This document shows, in pieces, positions 25,538 through 32,959 of a stretch of 64,000 bases of DNA (position 1 is the first letter of the stretch; each line of letters starts with the position of its first letter). The position numbers were made by a program, and so were the translations under genes. This stretch comes from Actinacidiphila bryophytorum (GTDB lineage Bacteria > Actinomycetota > Actinomycetes > Streptomycetales > Streptomycetaceae): the NCBI RefSeq assembly GCF_016916835.1, contig NZ_JAFFIX010000013.1:1-64000 (forward strand), written 5' to 3'. The notes under the pieces are model-generated. The model ran no database searches. It was not told the DNA's origin and saw only the letters and a program-made list of their open reading frames with translations.

Positions 25538-27229
25538 CTACGCCGCCGAGCCGTCGGCCGGCTGACCGCCGCCCGCGGCGCTGTCCGCGGCGGGCCTGCC
25601 CTCCTCCGGGTCGGCGAAGGCGGCCGCGGTGGTCCGCAGCGGCACCTCCTTGAGCAGCGTGGAGAGCAGCAGCGCGAGCACCAGGACGCCCGCGCCGACC
25701 AGGAAGGCCACGTTGATGGCGCCGGTGAAGCCGACCTTGAAGGGGTGGCCGAGCGCCGGGTCGACGTGGTTGAGGAAGGACGTGTCGTTGAGGCTGCCCG
25801 AACTGCCCGAGGTGAGCATCTTCAGCTGGTCGGGGTGGGCGGCCGCGGCCTTGTCGAAGGCGGCGGTGCCGCGCGCGTCGGCGTAGGCGGAGCTGATCCG
25901 GCTGCCGACGACCGAGTAGACGATGGACAGGAAGACGGCCACTCCCAGGGTGCCGCCCATCTGCCGGAAGAAGGTGGTCGAGGAGGTGGCCACACCGATG
26001 TCCCGCGGCGGCACCGCGTTCTGCATGGCCAGCACGATGGTCTGGAAGTTCAGCCCGAGTCCGGCGCCGACGACGAACATCGCGGCGTCCACGTACGGCA
26101 GGCTGCTGTCGGCGTCCATCTGCCAGAACATCAGCATGCCCGCGACCAGCAGCACGCAGCCGATGATCGGGAAGACCTTGTAGCGGCCGGTGCGCGAGGT
26201 GATCAGGCCCGACGCCATGGACAGCACCATGATGCCGAGCACCAGCGGCAGCGTCAGCAGGCCCGCCTTGGTGGGCGAGTTGCCCTTGACCAGCTGGAGG
26301 TAGAGCGGGATCAGGGTGATGCCGCCGAACATCCCGATGCCGATGATCGCGGACTGGGCCGAGCCCAGCGCGAAGACGCCGTTGCGGAACAGCCGCAGCG
26401 GCAGCAGCGCCTCGTCCCCCGCCCTGCGCTCGGCCAACAGGAAGCAGACGATGCCGACGGCGCCGACGACGTAGCAGGTCAGTGCGGTACCGCTGCCCCA
26501 GCCCCACTCGCGGCCCTGCTCGGCGACGATCAGCAGCGGCACGAGCGCGACGATGAGCGCGGCGGCGCCGAGCGAGTCCACGCGGTGGGCGCGGCGGTCC
26601 TGCTTGACGTGCAGCACCTTGGCCACCACGACCAGCGCGGCGATGCCGATCGGCACGTTGACCAGGAAGATCCAGCGCCAGCCGTCGATGCCCAGCAGCG
26701 AGTCCTGCCCGGCGAGCGCCCCGCCGATGACCGGGCCGAGCACACTGGAGGTGCCGAAGACGGCCATGAAGTAGCCCTGGTACTTGGCCCGTTCGCGCGG
26801 CGGGATGATGTCGCCGATGATCGCGAAGGCCAGCGAGAACAGGCCGCCGGCGCCTATGCCCTGGAAGGCGCGGAAGCCGGCCAGCATGTACATCGAGGTC
26901 GACAGCATGCACAGCGCGGACCCGACGACGAAGACCGAGATCGCGAAGAGGAAGAAGGGCTTGCGGCCGTACTGGTCGGAGAGCTTGCCGTACAGCGGGG
27001 TCGCGATGGTCGAGGTGATCAGGAAGGAGGTGGTCACCCAGGCCTGTGCGGTCAGGCCGTTGAGGCTCTCGCCGATCTTGTAGATGGCGGTGGAGACCAC
27101 CGTCTGGTCCAGAGCGGCGAGGAACATCCCCAGCAGCAGACCGGACAGGATGATCATGATCTGCCGGTGGGTGTAGCCCGTCGGGGGTGCGGCGGTGCCG
27201 GTCTGCGCGGCGTCTGCTTGGGCGCTCAT
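25538..27229 (-). CDS. MFS drug exporter, DHA2 (EmrB/QacA) family
   Basis: This 563-residue membrane protein probably exports drugs or other toxic compounds using the proton gradient. It has the 14-TM layout, the DHA2 motif near LDQTVVSTAIYKIGESL, motif A GKLSDQYGRKPFF, and motif C-like GPVIGGALAG. A hydrophilic C-terminal tail is rich in Ala/Gly. The ATG at 27229 follows GGAGAAAGAG. The longer in-frame upstream reading crosses an operator-like palindrome and is rejected. The universal stress protein gene follows in the same direction. Confidence 0.93.
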   Translation of the reverse strand: MSAQADAAQTGTAAPPTGYTHRQIMIILSGLLLGMFLAALDQTVVSTAIYKIGESLNGLTAQAWVTTSFLITSTIATPLYGKLSDQYGRKPFFLFAISVFVVGSALCMLSTSMYMLAGFRAFQGIGAGGLFSLAFAIIGDIIPPRERAKYQGYFMAVFGTSSVLGPVIGGALAGQDSLLGIDGWRWIFLVNVPIGIAALVVVAKVLHVKQDRRAHRVDSLGAAALIVALVPLLIVAEQGREWGWGSGTALTCYVVGAVGIVCFLLAERRAGDEALLPLRLFRNGVFALGSAQSAIIGIGMFGGITLIPLYLQLVKGNSPTKAGLLTLPLVLGIMVLSMASGLITSRTGRYKVFPIIGCVLLVAGMLMFWQMDADSSLPYVDAAMFVVGAGLGLNFQTIVLAMQNAVPPRDIGVATSSTTFFRQMGGTLGVAVFLSIVYSVVGSRISSAYADARGTAAFDKAAAAHPDQLKMLTSGSSGSLNDTSFLNHVDPALGHPFKVGFTGAINVAFLVGAGVLVLALLLSTLLKEVPLRTTAAAFADPEEGRPAADSAAGGGQPADGSAA

Positions 27230-27254
27230 GGGGACTCTTTCTCCGTAATCTTGC

Positions 27255-27267
27255 TTGCCCTGGGCAA
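27255..27267. promoter_or_regulatory. Perfect 13-bp palindrome upstream of the exporter
   Basis: TTGCCC-T-GGGCAA is an exact inverted repeat 26 bp upstream of the exporter ATG, in the leader or promoter region of the minus-strand gene. It is a plausible operator for a TetR- or MarR-type repressor. No such regulator is adjacent. Confidence 0.5.
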
Positions 27268-27519
27268 CGATACCGCCGGATGCCGGATGCCCATAGAGCG
27301 CGCCCGCACCTGACGACGGCGATCGCGGGCCGGATGCGCACGGCCGCCGGGCGGTGCAGGGCCATCGCGGGCGGCACACGCGGCGGGCATCTTAGGCCAA
27401 CTCCCCGCATGTACCGCAGGAAAATGCCAGAAGTCCCCGAAAAGGGCTGCACGGAGCGTAACTTGCTCGTCACCGCCCGGCCGGGCGGCCACGCGGCGGC
27501 GTGGACCGAGGGGAGCGGT

Positions 27520-27906
27520 GTGTCCGGGATCGACGAGTGCCTGCTACGGGCGATGGCGCTGCCGGGGGCACGCGGTGCCGCGCTGGTGGAGTGGGTCAGC
27601 GGACTCGCCCTCGGGGTGGTCGGCGAGGCGGCGGGCGGCGACCACGAGGTGGTGGCCGCCGAGACCGCGGCATACGCCAGGGCTACCGCGGAGCACCCGG
27701 TCTTCACCGCGGACCAGGACGGCCCGGGACCCGCGGCGCAGGAGGTCGTGGTGGTCACCGGCACCGGGTACCACCTGCTGCGGTTCACCGAAGCACCCTA
27801 CGAGGGCGGGGTGTTCCTCTACCTGTGGCTGGACCGGGAGCAGGCCAACCTCGCCCTGGCCATGCGCGGCCTGCGCGCACTCGCCGAAGGGCTGGTGCTG
27901 GTATGA
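27520..27906 (+). CDS. Roadblock/LC7 family protein 1
   Basis: This 128-residue protein belongs to the roadblock/LC7 (MglB/CvnB-like) superfamily, whose members dimerise and often regulate small GTPases. Characteristic pieces are GAALVEWVSGLALGVVGE near the start and GGVFLYLWLDREQANLALAM near the end, joined by a YHLLR strand. The same three blocks occur in the third roadblock gene of the operon, so the two are paralogues. The GTG follows GAGGGGAG. Its stop overlaps the next ATG (ATGA). Confidence 0.8.
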   Translation: MSGIDECLLRAMALPGARGAALVEWVSGLALGVVGEAAGGDHEVVAAETAAYARATAEHPVFTADQDGPGPAAQEVVVVTGTGYHLLRFTEAPYEGGVFLYLWLDREQANLALAMRGLRALAEGLVLV

Positions 27907-28691
27907 GCCAGGCCGCCGCCCACTCCCCCGTGTCCCCGATGCTGTCGCGGCTCGCGCAGGAGCGCGCCACGGGTGTGCTGATACGGGACACCGGCACGCT
28001 CTACCTGGCCGACGGCGAGGTGGTGCACGCCGAGAGCCCCGCGGCGCCCGGCATCGAGGTGCTGCTGACGGCCGGCGGGCGGCTGTCGCCCGAGGCCTTC
28101 CAGGAGGCGGTGGCCGCCGCGGGCGCCGAGTGCGCGACCGGCCGCTGGCTGGTCGAGCACCGCAGGCTGGCGGCGGGCGAGTTGGAGATCAGCCGGCTCG
28201 GCGCGCTGCACGACGCCGCCTACTTCGTGCTGTCCCCCGGCGCCGGCGGCCAGAGCCGCTTCCGGCACGGGGTGCGCCACTGGTTCGGCTCGCCGGGCGG
28301 CGTCCCGGTGGCCGCGGTGGAGGGCGAGGCCCGGCGGCGCCGGCTGCTTCTGGAGTCGCTGTGGCCGCACCCGCGGCTGGACGCGGCGCCGGTGACCGCG
28401 GCCAGGACCGCGCTGCGGCCCGGCGCCCGGCCCTTCCTGCCGCGCCGCCAGGCGGCCCTGCTCGGCCTCGCCGACGGAGTGCGCACCCCGTCGGCGATCG
28501 CCGCGCTGCTGGGCCGGCCGGCCTTCCACGCGCTGGTGGACGTACGCCGGCTGGCCGCACTCGGGCTGGTCGAGACCCCGCGCGGCAGCGCGCGCACACC
28601 AGGCAGGGCGCCTGCCTGGTTCCAGAACATCGGCGACGACCCGGACGCGGCGCTGCTGCGCCGGCTGCGGGTCGCGCTGGAGCGGTTGTGA
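27903..28691 (+). CDS. PATAN/DUF4388-like protein with C-terminal winged helix
   Basis: This 262-residue protein has an N-terminal segment (LSRLAQERATGVLIRDTGTL, then YLADGEVVHAESP) resembling the PATAN/DUF4388 module found next to roadblock proteins and signalling systems. Its C-terminal part (QAALLGLADGVRTPSAIAAL, then LVDVRRLAALGLVETP) looks like a winged helix. No catalytic motif is seen. It overlaps the genes on both sides by 4 bp or lies within 51 bp, in a four-gene operon with three roadblock proteins. The family assignment is by pattern and is tentative. Confidence 0.6.
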   Translation: MSQAAAHSPVSPMLSRLAQERATGVLIRDTGTLYLADGEVVHAESPAAPGIEVLLTAGGRLSPEAFQEAVAAAGAECATGRWLVEHRRLAAGELEISRLGALHDAAYFVLSPGAGGQSRFRHGVRHWFGSPGGVPVAAVEGEARRRRLLLESLWPHPRLDAAPVTAARTALRPGARPFLPRRQAALLGLADGVRTPSAIAALLGRPAFHALVDVRRLAALGLVETPRGSARTPGRAPAWFQNIGDDPDAALLRRLRVALERL

Positions 28692-28741
28692 GACGGGCGC
28701 TGCAGCGGCACGCGCTGCGTGCCGAGCGGAGGAGGTCGACG

Positions 28742-29140
28742 GTGCACGAAGCAGCGGTACGTACCGAGTTGGAAGGGCTGCGAGCGCGGCTGCCGGAGGT
28801 GACCGGGGCACTCGCGGCGACCGCCGACGGGCTGCTGCTGGCCGCGGACGCGCCGGACGTGCAGGCCGAGGGCTTCGCGGCGCTGACCGCCGCCGCCCTC
28901 GGGGTGGGCCTGCGGCTCACCGAGGGCGCGGGCCAGCAGGCGCTGCGCGAACTGGTGGTCCGCAGCGAGACCGGCTGCGTCGTGCTGCACGCGGCCGGCC
29001 GGGACGCGGTCCTCGCGGTGATCGCGGGGCCGCGCGCCAACGTCGGCCGGCTGCACCTGGAGGCCCGCCGCAGCTGCACCCGGCTCGCCGAACTGCTCGG
29101 CGCCGCCCACGCGGCACCGGAGGGCGGCGGTGCGCGATGA
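28742..29140 (+). CDS. Roadblock/LC7 family protein 2 (CvnB-like)
   Basis: This 132-residue protein has the classic roadblock opening VTGALAATADGLLLAADAPD followed by an Ala-rich helix, the strand GCVVLHAAGRDAVLAVIAG and a closing Arg-rich helix. It is closer to CvnB of Streptomyces conservons than its two neighbours are. I chose GTG at 28742 because GGAGGAGG lies 5 nt upstream. A GTG at 28688 overlapping the previous stop is possible but would add a basic, non-conserved head. Its stop lies in ATGA with a potential alternative start of the next gene. Confidence 0.8.
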   Translation: MHEAAVRTELEGLRARLPEVTGALAATADGLLLAADAPDVQAEGFAALTAAALGVGLRLTEGAGQQALRELVVRSETGCVVLHAAGRDAVLAVIAGPRANVGRLHLEARRSCTRLAELLGAAHAAPEGGGAR

Positions 29141-29259
29141 CCGACCAGCCGCCCAGGCCGCGCGCGGGACGGGCCAGGAGCCGCGCGCAGGACCCGGCCG
29201 GGGACCGGACCGCGAACCAGACCACACAGCAGACACCGGCGAAGGGAAGCACGAAGATC

Positions 29260-29634
29260 ATGGCCAACACCGAAACCGCGCTCAAGGACGCGATGACCTC
29301 CATCGAGGGAGTCATCGGCGTGGCGCTCGTCGACTACACCAGCGGCATGGCGCTGGGCACCCTGGGCGGCGGCAAGGACCTCGACCTGTCGGTGGCCGCC
29401 GCGGGCAACACCGACGTCGTGCGCGCCAAGGCCCGCACGATGGAACTGCTCGGGCTCAAGGACGAGATCGAGGACATCCTGATCACCCTGGGCGGGCAGT
29501 ACCACCTGATCCGGCTGCTGCACGGCCGCGGCAAGTCCGGCCTCTTCCTCTACCTGGCGCTCGACCGCGGCCGGGCGAACCTGGCGATGGCCCGCCACCA
29601 GCTCAAGTCCATCGAGAACGACCTGGAGGTGTGA
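29260..29634 (+). CDS. Roadblock/LC7 family protein 3
   Basis: This 124-residue roadblock protein carries GVIGVALVDYTSGMALGTLG, the central YHLIRLLHGRGKSG and LFLYLALDRGRANLAMARHQ, paralogous to roadblock protein 1 of the same operon. I chose ATG 29260 because AAGGGAAG lies about 8 nt upstream and homology begins there. An ATG at 29137 overlapping the previous stop would add a 41-residue Pro/Arg/Gln-rich head. Unlike standard conservons, no GTPase (CvnD), DUF742 protein (CvnC) or kinase (CvnA) gene follows. Confidence 0.8.
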   Translation: MANTETALKDAMTSIEGVIGVALVDYTSGMALGTLGGGKDLDLSVAAAGNTDVVRAKARTMELLGLKDEIEDILITLGGQYHLIRLLHGRGKSGLFLYLALDRGRANLAMARHQLKSIENDLEV

Positions 29635-29638
29635 CCCG

Positions 29639-29664
29639 GGGCGGGCGGGACATCCCGCCCGCCC
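29639..29664 (+). terminator. Hairpin terminator after the roadblock operon
   Basis: GGGCGGGCGGGA pairs with TCCCGCCCGCCC across a very short CA centre, starting 5 bp after the stop codon of the last roadblock gene. This is a 12-bp GC-rich stem of the actinobacterial I-type terminator class without a U-tract. Confidence 0.65.
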
Positions 29665-29793
29665 GCCGCCGACTGGTCCATTCGGGTGACCTGCGCACCG
29701 GGGCGGCCGGCCGGCGGGCGCCCGCCGTGGTGTGCTGGGCCGTGAAGGACCGTCGGCCACCCGGGCGGGCGAGCCGAGCGCAGAGGGTGTGAC

Positions 29794-31338
29794 GTGGACA
29801 GCGGGGCGCAGCAGGCCGAGCCGGAGGACCGCGGACCCGGCGGTCCCGGGCTGCACTGCCTGGTGACCGGGGCGACCGGCTACATCGGCGGCCGACTGGT
29901 GCCGGAACTGCTCGACGCGGGGCACCGGGTGCGCTGCCTGGCCCGCACCCCGGTCAAGCTGCGGGACCACCCGTGGGTGGGGCGCACCGAGGTGGTCGCG
30001 GGCGACGTGACCGACGAGGCGTCGGTGGCGGACGCGCTGCGCGGGATCGACGTCGCCTACTACCTGGTGCACGCGCTCGGCACCGGCAAGGACTTCGAGC
30101 GGACGGACAGGACGGCGGCCCGGATCTTCGGCGAACAGGCGAAGGCGGCCGGGGTGCGCAGGGTCGTCTACCTCGGCGGCCTCACCCCGCGCGGGGTGCC
30201 CGCGCGCGAGCTGTCGCCGCACCTGCGCTCGCGCGCCGAGGTCGGCGACATCCTGCTGCGGTGCGGCGTCCCGGCGACCGTGCTGCGGGCCGCGGTCATC
30301 ATCGGGTCGGGCTCGGCGTCCTTCGAGATGCTGCGCTACCTCACCGAGCGGCTGCCGGTGATGGTCACCCCGCGCTGGGTGGGCACCGCGATCCAGCCGA
30401 TCGCGGTACGGGACGTGCTGCGCTACCTGGTCGGCAGCGCCACCATGCCGGACAGCGTCAGCCGGGCCTTCGACATCGGCGGCCCCGACGTCCTGACCTA
30501 CCGCGAGCTGATGCAGCGTTACGCGGCCGTGGCCGGGCTGCCGCGCCGGGTCATCGTGCCCGTACCCGTTCTGACCCCGCGGCTGTCCAGCCACTGGATC
30601 GGCCTGGTCACCCCCGTTCCCGCCGCGGTCGCCAAACCGCTGGCGGAGTCGCTGCGGCACGAGGTGGTGTGCGACGAGCACGACATCGCGGGGCTGGTGC
30701 CCGACCCGCCGGGCACGCCGATCGGGGTGGACCGGGCGCTGGCACTGGCGCTGCGCCGGGTGCAGGAGGCCCAGGTCAGCACCCGCTGGTCGTCGGCCGC
30801 GGTGCCCGGCGCCCCCAGCGACCCGCTGCCCACCGACCCGGACTGGGCGGGCGGCAGCCTGTACTGCGACCGGCGGCAGACCCTGGTCGAGGCGAGCCCG
30901 GCGCAGCTGTGGCGGGTGATCGAGGGCATCGGCGGCGAGAACGGCTGGTACTCCTTCCCGCTGGCCTGGTCGGTGCGCGGACTGCTCGACGGGCTGGCCG
31001 GCGGGGTGGGATTGCGCAGGGGGAGGCGGGACGCGGCGCGGCTGCGGGTCGGTGACTCGCTTGACTTCTGGCGGGTCGAGGAGATCGAACCCGGCCGGCT
31101 GCTGCGGCTGCGCGCCGAGATGCGACTGCCGGGCCTGGCGTGGCTGGAGATGTCCGCCGACCGCGACCCCGAGGGCCGCACCCGCTACCGGCAGCGTGCG
31201 CTCTTCCACCCGCGCGGCCTGCTCGGCCACGCCTACTGGTGGGCCGTATCCCCTTTCCATGCCGCGGTCTTCGGCGGCATGACCCGCAACATCGCCCGGG
31301 CGGCGGCCCGTTCGTCCGCGGCGGAGGACGCCGGATGA
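29794..31338 (+). CDS. NAD(P)-dependent SDR-like protein with DUF2867 domain
   Basis: This 514-residue two-domain protein has an atypical short-chain dehydrogenase fold (CLVTGATGYIGGRLVPELLD, then VAYYLVHALGTGKDFERTDR and VVYLGGLTPRG) from residue ~14 to 300. A DUF2867 / START-like C-terminal domain begins at about residue 345 (VEASPAQLWRVIEGIGGENG, then FWRVEEIEPGRLLRLRAEM). It is probably an oxidoreductase with unknown substrate. It starts at GTG after a weak ribosome-binding site and is followed closely by a photolyase gene, a pairing that hints at light-induced co-regulation (inference). Confidence 0.85.
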   Translation: MDSGAQQAEPEDRGPGGPGLHCLVTGATGYIGGRLVPELLDAGHRVRCLARTPVKLRDHPWVGRTEVVAGDVTDEASVADALRGIDVAYYLVHALGTGKDFERTDRTAARIFGEQAKAAGVRRVVYLGGLTPRGVPARELSPHLRSRAEVGDILLRCGVPATVLRAAVIIGSGSASFEMLRYLTERLPVMVTPRWVGTAIQPIAVRDVLRYLVGSATMPDSVSRAFDIGGPDVLTYRELMQRYAAVAGLPRRVIVPVPVLTPRLSSHWIGLVTPVPAAVAKPLAESLRHEVVCDEHDIAGLVPDPPGTPIGVDRALALALRRVQEAQVSTRWSSAAVPGAPSDPLPTDPDWAGGSLYCDRRQTLVEASPAQLWRVIEGIGGENGWYSFPLAWSVRGLLDGLAGGVGLRRGRRDAARLRVGDSLDFWRVEEIEPGRLLRLRAEMRLPGLAWLEMSADRDPEGRTRYRQRALFHPRGLLGHAYWWAVSPFHAAVFGGMTRNIARAAARSSAAEDAG

Positions 31339-31454
31339 GACGGCGGACCGGCATCGGGGGCGACCGCGCGGGGCGGCGGGCGGGCGACCGCGCGCGGCGG
31401 GACATCCGATGTGTCCGTCAGTGGCGGCGAGCGGACGCCGGGGGTGCCGGATGA
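31335..31454 (+). CDS. Possible 39-residue Arg-rich coupling peptide
   Basis: This short frame starts with an ATG that overlaps the SDR stop (ATGA) and ends with a TGA that overlaps the photolyase ATG (again ATGA). It would encode a 39-residue peptide rich in Arg and Gly (begins MRRRTGIGGDRAG). No domain is recognisable. It may be a translational-coupling reading frame that carries ribosomes from the SDR gene to the photolyase, or a chance frame in GC-rich DNA. Confidence 0.3.
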   Translation: MRRRTGIGGDRAGRRAGDRARRDIRCVRQWRRADAGGAG

Positions 31455-32797
31455 GGCGGGCGGTGGTGCTCTTCACCGGGGACCTGCGGCTGCACGACCA
31501 CCCGGCACTGCGGGCCGCAATCGCCGGGGCCGACGAGGTGGTGCCGCTCTTCGTGCTGGACCCGGCGGTGGCACGGGCCGGTTTCGCGGCCCCTGTGCGG
31601 CAGGACTTCCTGGCCGGGTGCCTGGCCGACCTGGACGCCGGGCTGCGCGAGCGCGGCGGGCGACTGGTGGTGCGGTCGGGCGAACCGGCCGCGGAGGTGT
31701 GCGCGGTGGCGGCGGAGTGCGACGCCGCCGAGGTCCATGTGGCCGCCGCCGACAGCGGTTTCGGGCAGCGCCGCGAGGACCGGCTGCGGGCGGCGCTGGC
31801 CGGCGCGGGGCGGCGGCTGCACGTCCACGACACGGTCGTCACGGCGGTGCCGCCGGGTGCGCTGACCCCGCAGGCATCCGACCATTTCGCGGTGTTCACG
31901 CCGTACTTCCGGCACTGGTCGGCGCAGCGGCTGCGCGACACGCTGCCGGCGCCGCGCACCGTCCGGGTGCCCGACGCGGTGGGCTCGGCCGGCCTGCCGG
32001 AAGGCGGCGCGCGGGGCGCGGGGGAAGGCGCGGCCAGGCGCCGGCTGTCGGCGTGGCTGCGCGGTGGCCTCGGCTCGTACGGCACGGGGCAGGACGACCT
32101 GGCCGCCGACGCGACCTCCCGGCTGTCGGCGCACCTGCACTTCGGGACGCTGTCGCCGGTCGAGACGGTGCACCGGGTGCGGTCGGCCGGCGGCCCCGGC
32201 GCGGCGGCGTTCGTACGGCAGTTGTGCTGGCGGGACTTCAACCGCCAGGTGCTGGCCGCCAGAACCGGGGCCTCGGTGGCCGACTACCGCACCAGGCAGG
32301 ACCGTTGGCGTACGGGCAAGGCGGCGGACGCAGACGCCGACGCGTGGCGGGAGGGGCGTACCGGCTACCCCATGGTCGACGCGGCGATGCGGCAGTTGGC
32401 GGCCGAGGGCTGGATGCACAACCGCGGGCGGCTGCTGGTGGCGAGCTTCCTGACCAAGACGCTGTACGTCGACTGGCGGGTGGGCGCGCGGCACTTCCTG
32501 GACCTGCTGGTGGACGGCGACGTGGCCAACAACCAGCTCAACTGGCAGTGGGTGGCGGGCACCGGCACCGACACGCGCCCCAACCGGGTGCTCAACCCGG
32601 TGCTGCAGGCCCGCCGGCACGACCCGGACGGCGAGTACGTCAGGCGCTGGGTCCCGGAGTTGGCGGCGGTGCCGCCGGGTGCCGCAGTGCACGAGCCCTG
32701 GAAGCTTCCGGAAAAGTACCGCAAGGGATACCCCGCTCCGGTCCTCGCGCTGTCCGACGGCCTGGCGCGCTTCCGCCGCGCTCGCGGCCTGCACTGA
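31451..32797 (+). CDS. phr: Deoxyribodipyrimidine photolyase (class I)
   Basis: This 448-residue flavoenzyme repairs cyclobutane pyrimidine dimers using light. The N-terminal photolyase alpha/beta domain (VVLFTGDLRLHDHPALRAAI) is followed by the FAD domain with CWRDFNRQVLAARTG, TGYPMVDAAMRQLAAEGWMH, FLTKTLYVDWRVG and DVANNQLNWQWVAGTGTD, which hold FAD- and DNA-contacting residues. It ends in the family tail DPDGEYVRRWVPEL. The ATG at 31451 opens directly into the conserved core. A ~15-residue acidic/Gly insertion is seen near residue 190. Confidence 0.94.
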   Translation: MRRAVVLFTGDLRLHDHPALRAAIAGADEVVPLFVLDPAVARAGFAAPVRQDFLAGCLADLDAGLRERGGRLVVRSGEPAAEVCAVAAECDAAEVHVAAADSGFGQRREDRLRAALAGAGRRLHVHDTVVTAVPPGALTPQASDHFAVFTPYFRHWSAQRLRDTLPAPRTVRVPDAVGSAGLPEGGARGAGEGAARRRLSAWLRGGLGSYGTGQDDLAADATSRLSAHLHFGTLSPVETVHRVRSAGGPGAAAFVRQLCWRDFNRQVLAARTGASVADYRTRQDRWRTGKAADADADAWREGRTGYPMVDAAMRQLAAEGWMHNRGRLLVASFLTKTLYVDWRVGARHFLDLLVDGDVANNQLNWQWVAGTGTDTRPNRVLNPVLQARRHDPDGEYVRRWVPELAAVPPGAAVHEPWKLPEKYRKGYPAPVLALSDGLARFRRARGLH

Positions 32798-32842
32798 CCC
32801 CGCCCCCCGGACAAACCGGCAGCATCGGTTCCGTCCTGGGTG

Positions 32843-32871
32843 TTGACCGCCCGGAATGCAGGCCTTAGGTT
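32843..32871 (+). promoter_or_regulatory. Promoter of the xylanase gene
   Basis: TTGACC (32843-32848) and TAGGTT (32866-32871) are separated by 17 bp, a near-ideal Streptomyces vegetative (HrdB-type) promoter. The start of transcription should be near 32878, inside the adjacent half-site array, about 82 nt before the xylanase ATG. Confidence 0.75.
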
Positions 32872-32887
32872 GCGACCGCAAGTTGCG
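32870..32887. promoter_or_regulatory. Operator-like TTGCG half-site array over the xylanase start of transcription
   Basis: TTGCGACCGCAAGTTGCG contains three alternating half-sites: TTGCG, CGCAA, TTGCG. These give two overlapping inverted repeats with 2-bp and 1-bp centres. It covers the predicted +1. A further CCGAA-ACA-TTCGG inverted repeat lies at 32897-32909. The layout suits repression by a LacI- or ROK-like sugar regulator. The regulator's identity is unknown. Confidence 0.6.
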
Positions 32888-32959
32888 TAATCGAGTCCGA
32901 AACATTCGGTAGCTCGCTCTGCCGGAACGACGCCGTTCCGCCTGCACGAAGGACCCTGC

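Noticed and set aside
29137..29259. A longer start for the third roadblock gene
   Set aside because: It overlaps the previous stop neatly, but it adds a Pro/Arg/Gln-rich head without homology, and a better ribosome-binding site precedes 29260. It is kept only as an alternative.
29794..32797. A carotenoid biosynthesis cluster suggested by the SDR-DUF2867 and photolyase pair
   Set aside because: No phytoene synthase, desaturase, cyclase or LitR-type regulator is present in the window, so only possible light co-regulation is mentioned.
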